Origin: Acinetobacter bohemicus ANC 3994
GTDB taxonomy: Bacteria > Pseudomonadota > Gammaproteobacteria > Pseudomonadales > Moraxellaceae
Length of the DNA stretch: 64,000 bases
Reading direction: 5' to 3'
Assembly (NCBI RefSeq): GCF_000367925.1
Contig: NZ_KB849164.1
Coordinates: 1-64,000 of the forward strand
Under the pieces are notes generated by a model. That model was not told where the DNA came from, made no database searches, and saw nothing but the letters and a program-made list of their open reading frames with translations. Both the position numbers and the translations under genes were made by a program. Each line of letters starts with the position of its first letter. Positions within the stretch are counted from its first letter, which is position 1. Positions 21,335 through 29,523 of this stretch are shown here, piece after piece.

Positions 21335-22969
21335 TTACATAAAGCCTTCGATAGGCAGCCATGAAATGATTTTTACCCCAGCTTTTTGCCACCATTTCAT
21401 TTTCGGTTCTTTGTGATAGATTTTAATGTCGCCATTATGCTTTTTAATTTTCCAGTTGATATTTTGATTGGCATCCAAAACCAGTTTATAGGCATATTTA
21501 GATAAATTTTCATCCATCGTTTGATGAATGGCTTTGGCTAAGTTGGGGCTATTCAGCAGAACGCCAATTTCAGTATTTAAATAGGCTGAACGAGGGTCGA
21601 AATTAAAAGAACCAATAAAGACTTGTTTTTGATCAATCGCCATGAGTTTGGCATGTAGGCTAGAGCGGCTTAAACCTTTTAAGCTGACTTTGGTTTTTTC
21701 CGCAATTTCCTCTGTATTGGCATTTAAGTTTTCAGCTTCAGGTGCGGACAAAAATTCATACAGTTCTACCTTATTTTTTAATAAATCTTTGCGATATTTA
21801 GCATAAAAAGCATGGACCACAGCGACATCATTGGCTTTAAAAGAATTGGTCAGGACACGGACTTGGATATTACTTTGAGCCAGATCGCTGAGCATTTTTT
21901 CGCCTTTCTTTTCAGGGACGAAATAAGCCGAAACGATATCCACACTGTGTTCTGGGTTTTCTAGATGATTAATCAGCTGAAAATTTAAATATTGTTCTTT
22001 CTTGGCTTTGGATTTGATTTTACTTGGTGAATCATAAACCACTTCGGCCTTGACCCAATCAAATTGAATACTATTATTGAGCCACTTTTCAACATTATGG
22101 GATCGGGTGGCTAAATCAAGATAATTTTGTACGGTAATCTCTTGATAATAATTATTAAGTTGTTGTTTTAAACTTTCAAAACGCAAGGCATAGTGTCTTG
22201 AATTAACAATTTGTTTTACTGGAAATGCATATTCATCATTCCAGTATTCATCAAAAGAATGAATGATTTCATCAGATGCAGAGCCGACCAGCATGACATC
22301 GACATCGGAAAATTGATAATTGTCACTGACGTTATAATATTGATTACTCATATTGCGCCCGCCAATCAAGGAGATTTGATTGTCTGCAATAAAGCTTTTG
22401 TTGTGCATACGACGGTTAATGCGTTTTAAGTCGAGCACCATATCCATGGCACGGTAATGTCTAAATCGGTAGGGGTTATAAAGTTTGACATCAATATTCT
22501 GATGTTGATCGAGTGCAAGATAAATGCCTTCCATTTTTTTGGCATTGTTATCATCCATCAATAAACGGACTTTTACACCACGATCAGCCGCTTTAATAAT
22601 AGAATAAAGTGCTAGTGAGCCAATTCTATCGTTATCCCAAATATAATATTGCAGATCTAAGGTTTTTTCTGCTTTATCAATAAGATGTATACGTGCTGCT
22701 AAAGCCTCAAGCGGATCATATAGCACATGATAACCGGTAAGATTAGGATTTTGTTCTCTTAATGGCTCAACGATTTTAGCCAGTGAGGTTTGCTCTGTTT
22801 CGGTATCGAACGCATATTCCATCGGTTGTGGTGTTTGTTTGGGGAGCGTTGAACATGCAGGCACCCCTAAAATGAGGCTACAACTCAGCAATACTGCGGT
22901 TTTATAGGTAGAAAAACCATACCCTTTACCGCTGTTTAATTGTGCTATTTGCTGGGGAGATCGCGCCAT
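21335..22969 (-). CDS. Phospholipase D-like lipoprotein
   Basis: 544 aa. The N-terminus has a hydrophobic stretch and lipobox-like VPAC near residue 39, suggesting a lipoprotein. Two HKD motifs are intact: MHNKSFIADNQISLIGGRN (mid-protein) and HAKLMAIDQKQVFIGSFNFD (C-terminal half), as in cardiolipin synthase/PLD family members of about this length. It may act as a cardiolipin synthase C-type enzyme or a periplasmic phosphodiesterase; the sequence does not separate these. Confidence 0.85.
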   Translation of the reverse strand: MARSPQQIAQLNSGKGYGFSTYKTAVLLSCSLILGVPACSTLPKQTPQPMEYAFDTETEQTSLAKIVEPLREQNPNLTGYHVLYDPLEALAARIHLIDKAEKTLDLQYYIWDNDRIGSLALYSIIKAADRGVKVRLLMDDNNAKKMEGIYLALDQHQNIDVKLYNPYRFRHYRAMDMVLDLKRINRRMHNKSFIADNQISLIGGRNMSNQYYNVSDNYQFSDVDVMLVGSASDEIIHSFDEYWNDEYAFPVKQIVNSRHYALRFESLKQQLNNYYQEITVQNYLDLATRSHNVEKWLNNSIQFDWVKAEVVYDSPSKIKSKAKKEQYLNFQLINHLENPEHSVDIVSAYFVPEKKGEKMLSDLAQSNIQVRVLTNSFKANDVAVVHAFYAKYRKDLLKNKVELYEFLSAPEAENLNANTEEIAEKTKVSLKGLSRSSLHAKLMAIDQKQVFIGSFNFDPRSAYLNTEIGVLLNSPNLAKAIHQTMDENLSKYAYKLVLDANQNINWKIKKHNGDIKIYHKEPKMKWWQKAGVKIISWLPIEGFM

Positions 22970-23080
22970 ATTTTATAAACAATACCAAAAATTGGTTTGA
23001 GTATAAGTGCCAGCTGTGAAAAGATAAATATCAAAAGAGATGAATGATGTCATATCATCGTTATCATTAGAGAAGTTATT

Positions 23081-24091
23081 ATGTGGGATACGCACTCCGT
23101 CGTTTTTTATTTTTATATCAGTTTTGTCGTGATCGGACTTTGGGGTGTTGCACAGGCATGGCTAAGCCAAACGCGTACTGAAACCATTCATCCCTTTAAA
23201 GCCTTTGTTCATTTATTGGCATTTTATTTATCTTATTTACTTTTCCCTTTATTTTTCTTCAGCTTGTATGCAGGGTGGAGTGGTTATTACTCGCTTCATG
23301 AAGCCGTCTTTATTTTTGGACTTAGTTGCCTGCTGATTTATGCACGCTTTATTGAACCCCATCATGTCGGGGTGAAAACCATGCAGTATCAATTGAATCC
23401 CGATCAAAAAATGCAGCAGCCGATTAAAATTGCATTGATTGGCGATTTACATATTGGTTTATTTTCAGGGCATGAACGTCAACTCAATATTATTGTAACG
23501 AAAATTAATCAGCAGAATCCTGATTTAGTGCTGGTGGCTGGGGATTGGACTTATGAACCAGAAAACACACTTGCCGATGAACTGGCGATTTTAAAACAGA
23601 TTAAAGCACCGGTTTATTCGGTGAATGGCAATCATGATGAACAGTATCCTGGACCACCGATTCAAAATTTATTAAGACATGCCTTAAAGGTCAATAATGT
23701 GATTGATATTGAAGGCCAGATGGTGGAGTTTGATGAATTCCGTTTGCTTGGGGTCGGTGATTTATGGGCAGGAAAAACCGATATGCGTTATATGCCGGAC
23801 TTGCCGCAAGATAAGCCGTGGCTACTTTTATCACATAATCCCGATACGGTAGATATGGTGCCAAAATTACCAACACGGCCATTAATGCTGTCTGGACATA
23901 CGCATGGCGGACAAGTTGAGCTGCCGTGGCTGACCAACTATATTATGAAAAAAGTCTCTATTCTTGGGCACAAGAAGGGGTTATATCAACACGAAAATGC
24001 CGATGTGTTTGTGACGGTTGGCACGGGAATGGTGGGTGTACCATTTCGTTTTCGCGTCCCCCCAACCATTGACATTATTGAGTTGGTTTAA
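23081..24091 (+). CDS. Membrane-linked metallophosphoesterase (YkuE-like)
   Basis: 336 aa. Three hydrophobic segments fill the first ~95 residues, then a calcineurin-like domain: IALIGDLHIGLFSG, LVAGDWTYEP, VNGNHDE, LLLSHNPD and SGHTHGGQ. All metal-ligand motifs are present. Homologues include YkuE/YaeI-type phosphodiesterases, proposed to act on lipid-linked substrates. It is divergent from the PLD-like gene, consistent with a lipid context (inference). Confidence 0.87.
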   Translation: MWDTHSVVFYFYISFVVIGLWGVAQAWLSQTRTETIHPFKAFVHLLAFYLSYLLFPLFFFSLYAGWSGYYSLHEAVFIFGLSCLLIYARFIEPHHVGVKTMQYQLNPDQKMQQPIKIALIGDLHIGLFSGHERQLNIIVTKINQQNPDLVLVAGDWTYEPENTLADELAILKQIKAPVYSVNGNHDEQYPGPPIQNLLRHALKVNNVIDIEGQMVEFDEFRLLGVGDLWAGKTDMRYMPDLPQDKPWLLLSHNPDTVDMVPKLPTRPLMLSGHTHGGQVELPWLTNYIMKKVSILGHKKGLYQHENADVFVTVGTGMVGVPFRFRVPPTIDIIELV

Positions 24092-24164
24092 CGCGGAAAT
24101 ATAAATTTGCCTGTTGATAATTTACGCTATGATAAAGATCAAATAAGAACCATAGGAGGAGACA

Positions 24165-24509
24165 ATGTCTTTTTCGCAAGAAGTGGGACAGTTTTTCGCA
24201 TTAACAGAAACGCAATCGGCACAGCTCGAAGCGGGTTTTATCCGTTTAGAACAGGACTTTCAGCAAGCAGCAGCGGATGAGGTGAATACGCCAGAATTTG
24301 CGCGTGCCTTTTATCAAAAGTTTGAACAACTGATCGCAGCATTTGGCTTTGATGAAAGTAATGTGGAAGCATTGCTTGAGCATTTATATGGCACAGAGCG
24401 CTATCGCCAACTGGTGACTTATATTGTTCCGAGTTATTACAATGCTGGTGGCGATCGAATGGTCTTTGAAGAGATCTATCAAGAAATGTTAAGTGATGAA
24501 CAAATCTGA
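24165..24509 (+). CDS. Conserved-looking hypothetical protein
   Basis: 114 aa, all-helical by pattern, acidic, no signal peptide or membrane span. AGGAGGA precedes the ATG at an ideal distance, so it is clearly translated. No family recognised. It follows the phosphoesterase by 73 bases, and a strong terminator follows. Confidence 0.78.
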   Translation: MSFSQEVGQFFALTETQSAQLEAGFIRLEQDFQQAAADEVNTPEFARAFYQKFEQLIAAFGFDESNVEALLEHLYGTERYRQLVTYIVPSYYNAGGDRMVFEEIYQEMLSDEQI

Positions 24510-24571
24510 GAAAACCGTATTTGAGAAAACAATCTCTGAGAAAATCATATCAATCTCATAAGAAATTAGAT

Positions 24572-24604
24572 AAAAAACCAGCGTGAGATGACGCTGGTTT
24601 TTTT
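24572..24604. terminator. Bidirectional terminator
   Basis: AAAAAACCAGCGT / ACGCTGGTTTTTT with a 6-base loop, between the converging hypothetical gene and the MHS transporter. Confidence 0.9.
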
Positions 24605-24618
24605 AGGCTTTGATGAAC

Positions 24619-25932
24619 TTAAACTTGGTTGTTGACGTCATCATTTTTTGTTTCACGAATGGCTAAGAAAGCCAGCAGTGACAAGATGGATGCAGCAGTT
24701 AAATAATAACCGACTGCTTGTAAACCATACGTGTTGGCAAGTTTAGTTGCAATTAGTGGCGCAAAAGATGCCCCAAAAATACCCGCAAGGTTAAAGGTTA
24801 ATGCCGAACCGGTATAACGAACTGAAGTCGGGAAGATTTCAGACAGGACCGTTCCGATTGGACCATAAGTCATGCCCATTAAGGATAAACCTAAGCACAG
24901 GAACAGGAAGACCATGACTGTGCTGCCCGATTCAAGCATACTCGAGAACACTAAACCGAATAATGCACAGGCGATACAGACGCCAATAGAGGTCGCTCTA
25001 CGGCCAAATTTTTCAGCAAAAACCGCAGAAAGCGGAATAAATGCTGCAAAGCACAGCGTTGCAAGCAATTGAAGTTCTAAGAATTCAGCACGGCTATAAC
25101 CCAGTTTTGTGGTTCCCCAGTTAAGTGCGAAGACTGTGGTTAAATAGAACACGACAAAGGTACAAATTGCAGCAATTGTACCCAAAATAAGCATGCGCCA
25201 ATGTTTGGTCATGACTTCTTTAAATGGAATATTAACTTCTTTTTGCTTATCCAAGACTTTTTGGAATGCAGGTGTTTCGTGTAGTTTAAGACGAATCCAA
25301 AGACCGACAATCACCAGCAGTGAACTGGCAATGAATGGAATACGCCAGCCCCATTGCATGAAGTCTGCTTCAGACATCAATGCACCGAGGGTTAAAAAGG
25401 AACCTGTGGCTAAAATAAAGCCGATAGGTGCCCCCAGTTGCGGGAACATGCCATACCAAGCACGTTTGCCTTCAGGTGCATTTTCAGTGGCAAGCAATAC
25501 TGCACCACTCCATTCACCGCCTAAACCCAGCCCTTGCCCTAAACGACATAGTGCCAGTAGCAGTGGCGCAGCAATACCAATTTGCGCATAGGTGGGCAGT
25601 AAACCGATACACACGGTGGAAACACCCATGGTCAGCAAAGCGGCAACCAGTGTGGCTTTACGTCCAATTCGGTCACCCAAATGTCCAAACAGTGCAGCAC
25701 CAATAGGACGCGCAATAAAGGCAATGGCAAATGTGGCTAACGATTGGATGGTTGCAGTCGTTGGATCTGTACTTGCAGGAAAGAACAGATGAGGAAAAAT
25801 AATGACGGCAGCTGTGGCATAAATATAAAAATCGAAAAATTCGATTGTTGTACCAACAAGGCTTGCGCTAAGTACACGGAATTTTGAATTGGTCGCGACT
25901 TCTTGAGTAGCGATAGAGTTTGATGACGCCAT
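24619..25932 (-). CDS. MHS-family MFS transporter
   Basis: 437 aa with twelve membrane spans. The cytoplasmic-loop motif GHLGDRIGRKATLV follows TM2, and AEKFGRRATS marks the second half. The N-terminal EFFDFYIYATAAVIIFPHLFFP is typical of the metabolite:H+ symporter branch (ProP, KgtP, shikimate type). Substrate probably an organic acid or zwitterion, not resolvable here. Monocistronic. Confidence 0.9.
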   Translation of the reverse strand: MASSNSIATQEVATNSKFRVLSASLVGTTIEFFDFYIYATAAVIIFPHLFFPASTDPTTATIQSLATFAIAFIARPIGAALFGHLGDRIGRKATLVAALLTMGVSTVCIGLLPTYAQIGIAAPLLLALCRLGQGLGLGGEWSGAVLLATENAPEGKRAWYGMFPQLGAPIGFILATGSFLTLGALMSEADFMQWGWRIPFIASSLLVIVGLWIRLKLHETPAFQKVLDKQKEVNIPFKEVMTKHWRMLILGTIAAICTFVVFYLTTVFALNWGTTKLGYSRAEFLELQLLATLCFAAFIPLSAVFAEKFGRRATSIGVCIACALFGLVFSSMLESGSTVMVFLFLCLGLSLMGMTYGPIGTVLSEIFPTSVRYTGSALTFNLAGIFGASFAPLIATKLANTYGLQAVGYYLTAASILSLLAFLAIRETKNDDVNNQV

Positions 25933-26075
25933 AAGAACCTTACACTTACTAAAAATAAAAAAACTTAGTTTTAAAAGGGTAATCTTTTTAAAAAAGGCGT
26001 AATTTCTTAAAAAAATACGAAATACCGACTGATGCCTACGGATTTAGGGTTGCTAAAAAATGTAGAAATAGAGGG

Positions 26076-26717
26076 TTATATCACGTAAAGATAGATGGCT
26101 AAGAAATGTGATCCAGCACCAATCAATACAAAAACATGCCAGATAGCATGGGTGTATCTTACTCTTTTTAAGGCATAAAACAATGCACCAACGGTATAAG
26201 CAAGCCCGCCAATGATCAGATAGGTTAACGCGGGTTGACTTAAAAAGCGTTGCATATCATCCATGACCAGTACTGCCAGCCAGCCCATCAACAGATATGC
26301 GAAGAGCGAAATCTTATGAAAGCGATGAATGAAAACTAACTTGAATAGTGTACCAATTGCAGCAATCACCCAAAGTGCAATTAACAAGTAATGTGCTTTT
26401 GTTGTGGGAATTGCGATCGATAGAAAAGGGGTGTAAGTTCCAGCAATCAAATAATAAATAGCGGTGTGATCCAGTTTTTTATACCAATAGCGTTTGGTGT
26501 CGTCAGTGGCAAAGTGATAAAGGGCGGAACTTGAGAAAAGCAGGATCATACTGAGCGCATAGACACATAGGCCTAGAAATTGTCCTCGTGGTAAATCACT
26601 GCCTTTAATCAACAACAAGACACCCGCAATGACCGCGAGTACTGCGCCAAGTGCATGACTCATTGCATTTATTTTTTCTTCACGTGGATCGTAAGATTGC
26701 ATATTGGAAGTCGTCAT
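26076..26717 (-). CDS. TrhA/hemolysin III family membrane protein
   Basis: 213 aa, seven membrane spans. PAQR-family residues are visible in HALGAVLAVIAG, SSALYHFATDD, KLDHTAIYYLIAGTYTPF and HAIWHVFVLIGAGSHF, the last with paired histidines that bind metal in the family. Bacterial members are linked to membrane-fluidity homeostasis; the hemolysin name is historical. Confidence 0.92.
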   Translation of the reverse strand: MTTSNMQSYDPREEKINAMSHALGAVLAVIAGVLLLIKGSDLPRGQFLGLCVYALSMILLFSSSALYHFATDDTKRYWYKKLDHTAIYYLIAGTYTPFLSIAIPTTKAHYLLIALWVIAAIGTLFKLVFIHRFHKISLFAYLLMGWLAVLVMDDMQRFLSQPALTYLIIGGLAYTVGALFYALKRVRYTHAIWHVFVLIGAGSHFLAIYLYVI

Positions 26718-26818
26718 GGTAGATTTCTATTATTAAAAATACACTTGTATAGTAATGAAATTTTACCTTTAAAGTAAGAAGTTTTACACTCACAGCTTAA
26801 TTTATTTGAGTTATCTTC

Positions 26819-28045
26819 ATGTCGCAATTGGCTTCTTCTTTTATTCAGGAACAACAATTCTTAGATGCCTTTCAGCAAGCCATTGAAACGCAAAGTTTTG
26901 ATCGAATAATTCTGAGCCAATATAAAGGTGAATTAGAACATTTAGAGAAAATCACGTTACGCGTCATTTTATTACAAGATCAGCCTGTTTTAAGTGGCTT
27001 GTATCGTTATAAGACTCAGGATGTTACGAAAAACTATCCTTTGGCGGAAGCGCAGCCACTCATTCAAGATTTATTGGCACACTGTAAACAAGCCAATCTT
27101 TTTACCCGTACAGAAGAGCTGCAACTGAAAAAGAATAAGAAAAAAGCCATGTTGACGGTCACTAAAAATCAAGCTGCCGCAAAGTCCCAGACTTTAGAAC
27201 AGCAACAAGGGCATGATCGTGCCAAGCATCGTTATGTTGATCAGGACAGTTATTTTTTACAACCGTTAGGGATTACCGACAACAAAGCACAAATTATTCC
27301 AAGCATGGCGCGTAAGTGGAAACAGATTAATAAATTTGTGGAAATTTTTTCAGGTGCTTTAGATCAAATCACAGCGCAAGCGCATACTTTACGTGTGGTT
27401 GATTTTGGTTCGGGTAAAGGTTATTTGACCTTTGCTTTATATGATTATTTAGCCAAACAAGGTCAAACGCCATTTGTCACTGGGGTAGAGTTGAACCCGA
27501 AAATGGTCGAATTTTGTCAAAAGGTGGTGCAAGAATCGCAATTTACCCAACTGGATTTTTTCCAAGGCGATGTCCGCACTTATCAACCTGAACACTTAGA
27601 TGTGATGATTGCACTACATGCGTGTGATGTTGCTACTGATTTTGCCATTCATACCGGAATTCGTTTAAACGCACAAATGATTATGTGCGCGCCGTGTTGC
27701 CATAAAGAATTACGTCCACAGATGCAAAGTCCAAGTGTGTTGAAGCCGATGTTGCAATTTGGTATTCATGCCGGACAGCAAGCAGAAATGCTCACCGATA
27801 CCATTCGTGCCTTATTGTTAAAAGCCTATGGCTATGAAACCAAAGTTTTTGAGTTTGTGGCTTTGGAACATACCAGCAAAAATAAAATGATTTTGGCGAC
27901 CAAGCGTCAAGATTTTGAAGCCCCTGATCAGGCTGTTTTGGCGCAAATTGTGGCGTTAAAACAAATGTATGGTATTCAAAAACACTCGCTTGAATTGCTA
28001 TTAAATCATCAGTGGGATCAGCAAAATATTGGTGAAAAGTGTTAA
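26819..28045 (+). CDS. Class I SAM-dependent methyltransferase
   Basis: 408 aa. A long N-terminal region with a lysine-rich stretch (LKKNKKKAMLTVTKN) precedes a Rossmann methyltransferase: VVDFGSGKGYLTFAL (motif I), TGVELNPKMVEFC (motif II), IALHACDVATDFA (motif IV) and MCAPCCHKELRPQM. The HACD and CCHKE signatures match a conserved uncharacterised family with a putative nucleic-acid substrate. A terminator follows. Confidence 0.85.
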   Translation: MSQLASSFIQEQQFLDAFQQAIETQSFDRIILSQYKGELEHLEKITLRVILLQDQPVLSGLYRYKTQDVTKNYPLAEAQPLIQDLLAHCKQANLFTRTEELQLKKNKKKAMLTVTKNQAAAKSQTLEQQQGHDRAKHRYVDQDSYFLQPLGITDNKAQIIPSMARKWKQINKFVEIFSGALDQITAQAHTLRVVDFGSGKGYLTFALYDYLAKQGQTPFVTGVELNPKMVEFCQKVVQESQFTQLDFFQGDVRTYQPEHLDVMIALHACDVATDFAIHTGIRLNAQMIMCAPCCHKELRPQMQSPSVLKPMLQFGIHAGQQAEMLTDTIRALLLKAYGYETKVFEFVALEHTSKNKMILATKRQDFEAPDQAVLAQIVALKQMYGIQKHSLELLLNHQWDQQNIGEKC

Positions 28046-28059
28046 TTTAAAATGAATGA

Positions 28060-28084
28060 AGCAGTCGCAAGGCTGCTTTTTATC
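28060..28084 (+). terminator. Terminator after methyltransferase
   Basis: AGCAG / CTGCT stem around TCGCAAGG, followed by TTTTTAT. It overlaps the upstream region of the GNAT gene. Confidence 0.65.
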
Positions 28085-28103
28085 TCTAGGAAAATGATTT
28101 TTG

Positions 28104-28532
28104 ATGACCCCATTTATGATACGCACAGGCAGTTGGGATGAATTGCAAAATGATGCAAAACTGATTCGTGAACAGGTATTTATTCAAGAACAGCAGATTG
28201 CTGCTGAAGATGAATGGGATGCAGAAGATGCCATTGCTTTACATTTTATTGTTTTAGATGATCAGCATCAGCCAATTGCTACGGCACGACTTTTGAACAA
28301 TAACAGTGTCGGACGTGTTGCTGTACTGAAAGAATATCGCGGTAAGGGCATAGGTCGTTTGTTGATGCTTGAAATTATTCAACAGGCGAAACATCAACAG
28401 CGTGAATTTTTAAAGTTGTCGGCACAGGTTCATGCCATCGCGTTTTATGAAAGTTTGGGTTTTAAAGTTCAGGGCGATGAATATTTGGATTGTGGCATTC
28501 CACATGTGGATATGCGACTTTTATTCGCTTGA
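28104..28532 (+). CDS. GNAT-family acetyltransferase
   Basis: 142 aa from ATG 28104. The acetyl-CoA site is VAVLKEYRGKGIGRLLM, followed by LSAQVHAIAFYESLGFKVQG and the C-terminal GIPHVDMRL typical of ElaA/YjcF-type proteins. Substrate unknown. Its terminator has been split by the mobile element that follows. Confidence 0.9.
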   Translation: MTPFMIRTGSWDELQNDAKLIREQVFIQEQQIAAEDEWDAEDAIALHFIVLDDQHQPIATARLLNNNSVGRVAVLKEYRGKGIGRLLMLEIIQQAKHQQREFLKLSAQVHAIAFYESLGFKVQGDEYLDCGIPHVDMRLLFA

Positions 28533-28573
28533 TGGAATGATTGATTTTGAATCAATAAAAGCCGCTTCTTCGT

Positions 28574-28878
28574 TGATGCTGATCAGTTAAGGGGTTATAC
28601 AATGAATTCCTTAATTTTTTAGTTATTCACGACGGGGTCTTATCATTTTGAATTATATACTTGGAGCTCATCAGTTCTTTTGTCTCGCCAAAAGAACCAA
28701 AAGCATTTGTCATCCGCAAAACTCGTCAAATACCTTTTATTGATCAATTCATCGCAGAAACTGTACTTATCCAAAGTAGTTTTGCCTCGAACAGTTGCGG
28801 ATGACATTTCCGTGAATCACATAATATATAGAATTTTAAAAAGAAAAAGCCAGTCAATTTCTTAACTGACTGGCATTA
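28574..28878 (-). mobile_element. MITE-like element, copy A (inverted)
   Basis: 305 bp ending in CTTAACTGACTGGCATTA on the right and TGATGCTGATCAGTTAAGG on the left, imperfect inverted repeats. Its reverse complement aligns over nearly its whole length with the copies at 34860 and 55089. Internal inverted repeat GTCATCCGCAA / TTGCGGATGAC. No coding frame. It sits between AAAAGCCGC (28557-28565) and GTGGCTTTT (28886-28894), two arms that pair as the terminator of the GNAT gene, so it inserted in the loop. Flanking CTTCTTCGT and ACTTTTCGT look like a decayed duplication. Confidence 0.85.
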
Positions 28879-28912
28879 ACTTTTCGTGGCTTTTATTTGC
28901 TGAATCTAAAAA

Positions 28913-29245
28913 TTAATGACCATGTTCAGATTCAGTTGCTGTTTTATTTTCTGTCATCCCAGCATGCTCGTCTGCTGACATATGATGCATTTCTGTGCTT
29001 GCTGCTGCACTTGCCGCACTCGGATTTTTTTGCTTTTCAGCTTCAGCCAGTGCTTCTTGAGACATGACAGGTGCATTTTTAAAAGCAGTCTGATTGCTCT
29101 CAGCACGTTTCTGACTTGGCATGTAATCAGGTTCGTTGGTTACAGCAAGATAGAAAAAGCCAAGGAAAAAAGCACTTAAAATAAAGGCAATAATGAGCGC
29201 TTTCCAACCCCAAGGCGATTTTTCAGGAGAAGTGTTATTAGTCAT
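28913..29245 (-). CDS. Small single-span protein, His-rich tail
   Basis: 110 aa. One membrane span, ALIIAFILSAFFLGFFYLAV (about residues 16-35), follows a short cytosolic head with no cleavage site. The rest is polar, and the C-terminal ~25 residues are rich in His, Met and Glu (MHHMSADEHAGM, SEHGH), a composition that can bind metal ions. No family recognised. Confidence 0.7.
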   Translation of the reverse strand: MTNNTSPEKSPWGWKALIIAFILSAFFLGFFYLAVTNEPDYMPSQKRAESNQTAFKNAPVMSQEALAEAEKQKNPSAASAAASTEMHHMSADEHAGMTENKTATESEHGH

Positions 29246-29466
29246 GAGAAAGTACCAAAATGGATAAAAATAAATCAGAATCTATGTAACTTTATAACAC
29301 ATTATTGTTTGAAAGCCGATGCTTAAATAACGAAGCCCTTCATTTAAGTAACAGCTTAAAGCATTAATTTTTATTTTGAATATGACCAAAAGCATATCTG
29401 CCTTGAATGAAAAAATGTCTAAGGTGGAGATCTATTTTGAAAGATAAAATAACGGTTTGAGACATC

Positions 29467-29498
29467 ATCGCCCTAATCTTGAATCAAAAAAGGGCGAT
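29467..29498. other. Inverted repeat after fad operon
   Basis: ATCGCCCT (29467-29474) pairs with AGGGCGAT (29491-29498) over a 16-base gap. It lacks a T run on either strand, so it is a weak terminator at best. Confidence 0.4.
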
Positions 29499-29523
29499 CA
29501 TAGGGTGTATTTATCAGCGCATA

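Noticed and set aside
23053..23070. GATAAC/GATGAT hexamers between PLD-like and phosphoesterase genes
   Set aside because: Weak Fur-like pattern with too few matches, and neither gene has an iron role.
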